Shown piece after piece: positions 5,821-6,597 of a stretch of DNA of 6,597 nt. The notes beneath the pieces are model-generated. The model was not told where the DNA came from. It made no database searches and saw nothing but the letters and a program-made list of their open reading frames with translations. The DNA lies in contig WFVK01000001.1 in NCBI GenBank assembly GCA_015491705.1, positions 1 to 6,597 on the forward strand, in the 5' to 3' direction. Positions within the stretch are counted from its first letter, which is position 1. Every line of letters starts with the position of its first letter. The translations under genes were made by a program, and so were the position numbers. The stretch is from Nitrospirota bacterium (lineage in GTDB: Bacteria > Nitrospirota > Thermodesulfovibrionia > UBA6902).

Positions 5821-6597
5821 TTATTGGTACGTGTCAAAGCCGATAAATTCCCTGACAGCATACCAGTCGTCATCCATGAGCATGAAGTATCCGAAATTTT
5901 CATACTGATAGACCGCCGGGTCCTTTGCCGGGTCATACCTGATTTCAGGTCTTGTGGAATAGAGGAGCTGCCCCAGGTACAGGCCGTCGGCTATCCTCAC
6001 CAGTTCGTCTATGCAGAGATTGTCCGGTGTCATGGTGTGTAATTCCGGCCAGCGGTAGTTGAACTGCAGCACTTCCCGGCCCCCGTTTTCAGGGTTGATG
6101 GACCTGCTGCTGGCTGCAATAAAGTAAAAACTCTTGACATAAATGTCATCGCTTTTTTCCTTTTCATCCGGATATTCCACAATCATTCCCGTCCTGTCCA
6201 GGAGTTCTATAAACGCCGTCACCGGCAGGGACGGTCCGGGGTCCTTCCTGTAGGTATTGGCGCCGATGATAACCGGATTCATACCTTCATAATACCGGGC
6301 GCTGTCTCCTATATACTTCCTTATCCCCTCCGCGGATGAAGGTGTAAAGGTCTTGCCCGTCCATGGGGAAAACGGCCTGACGGCAGGGTATATGTCATTC
6401 AGGACGGTTCTGTCGAACTTTTTCAGGAAACCGCCGTTATTGAAAGAGACGACACCTCCGTGCAGAAAGCCGCTGATGCCGTCGGGCAGCTCTCCGCATT
6501 TAAATACATTGAGAAGCCTGTCAAAATACCGTTTCCTGTAACCGGGCACTTTCTGTATCCCCTCATAAATATCCCAGAGGTAATGGAGTATGGTCTC
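5821..6597 (-). CDS. Unrecognised protein, 5' end beyond the window
   Basis: The frame ends at TAA 5823-5821 and stays open to the right edge, giving 258 visible residues. A GTG at 6549 could give a 242-residue product. However, the 16 codons before it (ETILHYLWDIYEGIQK) read as genuine protein and no ribosome-binding site precedes the GTG, so the true start is probably outside the window. I do not recognise the family. The visible part has no transmembrane stretch and is rich in aromatic residues, Pro and Asp, with blocks such as GFLHGGVVSF, YPAVRPFSPWTGKTF and an acidic end YFMLMDDDWYAVREF. It looks like a mixed alpha/beta soluble domain. It lies 48 bp upstream of the putative metal-binding gene on the same strand, so the two probably share a transcript and perhaps a task. 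Confidence 0.75.
   Translation of the reverse strand, partial: ETILHYLWDIYEGIQKVPGYRKRYFDRLLNVFKCGELPDGISGFLHGGVVSFNNGGFLKKFDRTVLNDIYPAVRPFSPWTGKTFTPSSAEGIRKYIGDSARYYEGMNPVIIGANTYRKDPGPSLPVTAFIELLDRTGMIVEYPDEKEKSDDIYVKSFYFIAASSRSINPENGGREVLQFNYRWPELHTMTPDNLCIDELVRIADGLYLGQLLYSTRPEIRYDPAKDPAVYQYENFGYFMLMDDDWYAVREFIGFDTYQ

Overview
The window reads as a chromosomal segment of an anaerobic bacterium. Its central genes encode an oxygen-sensitive glycyl radical enzyme (GRE) and a radical-SAM activase. Long intergenic palindromes of a kind I associate from memory with Nitrospirota, Desulfobacterota and similar environmental lineages flank them. The taxon is an inference, not a determination. All convincing genes lie on the minus strand, so transcription runs from high to low coordinates.

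In transcription order: (1) 6597-5821, the 3' part of an unrecognised gene that runs off the right edge; (2) 5772-4756, a 338-residue putative metal-binding protein with an H-x3-D-x3-H motif (DUF6765-like, from memory); (3) a 338-bp gap holding a MITE-like palindromic element and short heptamer repeats; (4) 4417-1937, an 826-residue GRE with a CVE catalytic motif and a C-terminal RVSGYSAYF radical loop; (5) 1889-1428, a 153-residue protein whose C-terminal part looks like an SCP2 (sterol carrier protein 2-like) lipid-binding fold; (6) 1431-448, the GRE activase with a CX3CX2C radical-SAM motif and two ferredoxin-type clusters, overlapping the previous gene by 4 bp; (7) 1-447, a non-coding end holding nested palindromes.

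Genes 4-6 form a compact unit: enzyme, small hydrophobic-ligand-type protein, activase. The order copies the hpdB-hpdC-hpdA layout of 4-hydroxyphenylacetate decarboxylase, but the middle protein has one cysteine and cannot be the iron-sulfur small subunit HpdC. Compared from memory with B12-independent glycerol dehydratase, the GRE keeps the Cys/Glu catalytic pair but has apolar or small residues where several glycerol contacts would be. Together with the SCP2-like neighbour, this points to a hydrophobic substrate and an uncharacterised GRE subtype. The actual reaction cannot be read from the sequence.

The three-gene unit is bracketed by an inverted repeat of 39 bp with one mismatch (443-481 and 4665-4703). 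The left copy encodes the last ten residues and stop codon of the activase. The right copy is one arm of the MITE-like element upstream of the GRE. No transposase is visible.
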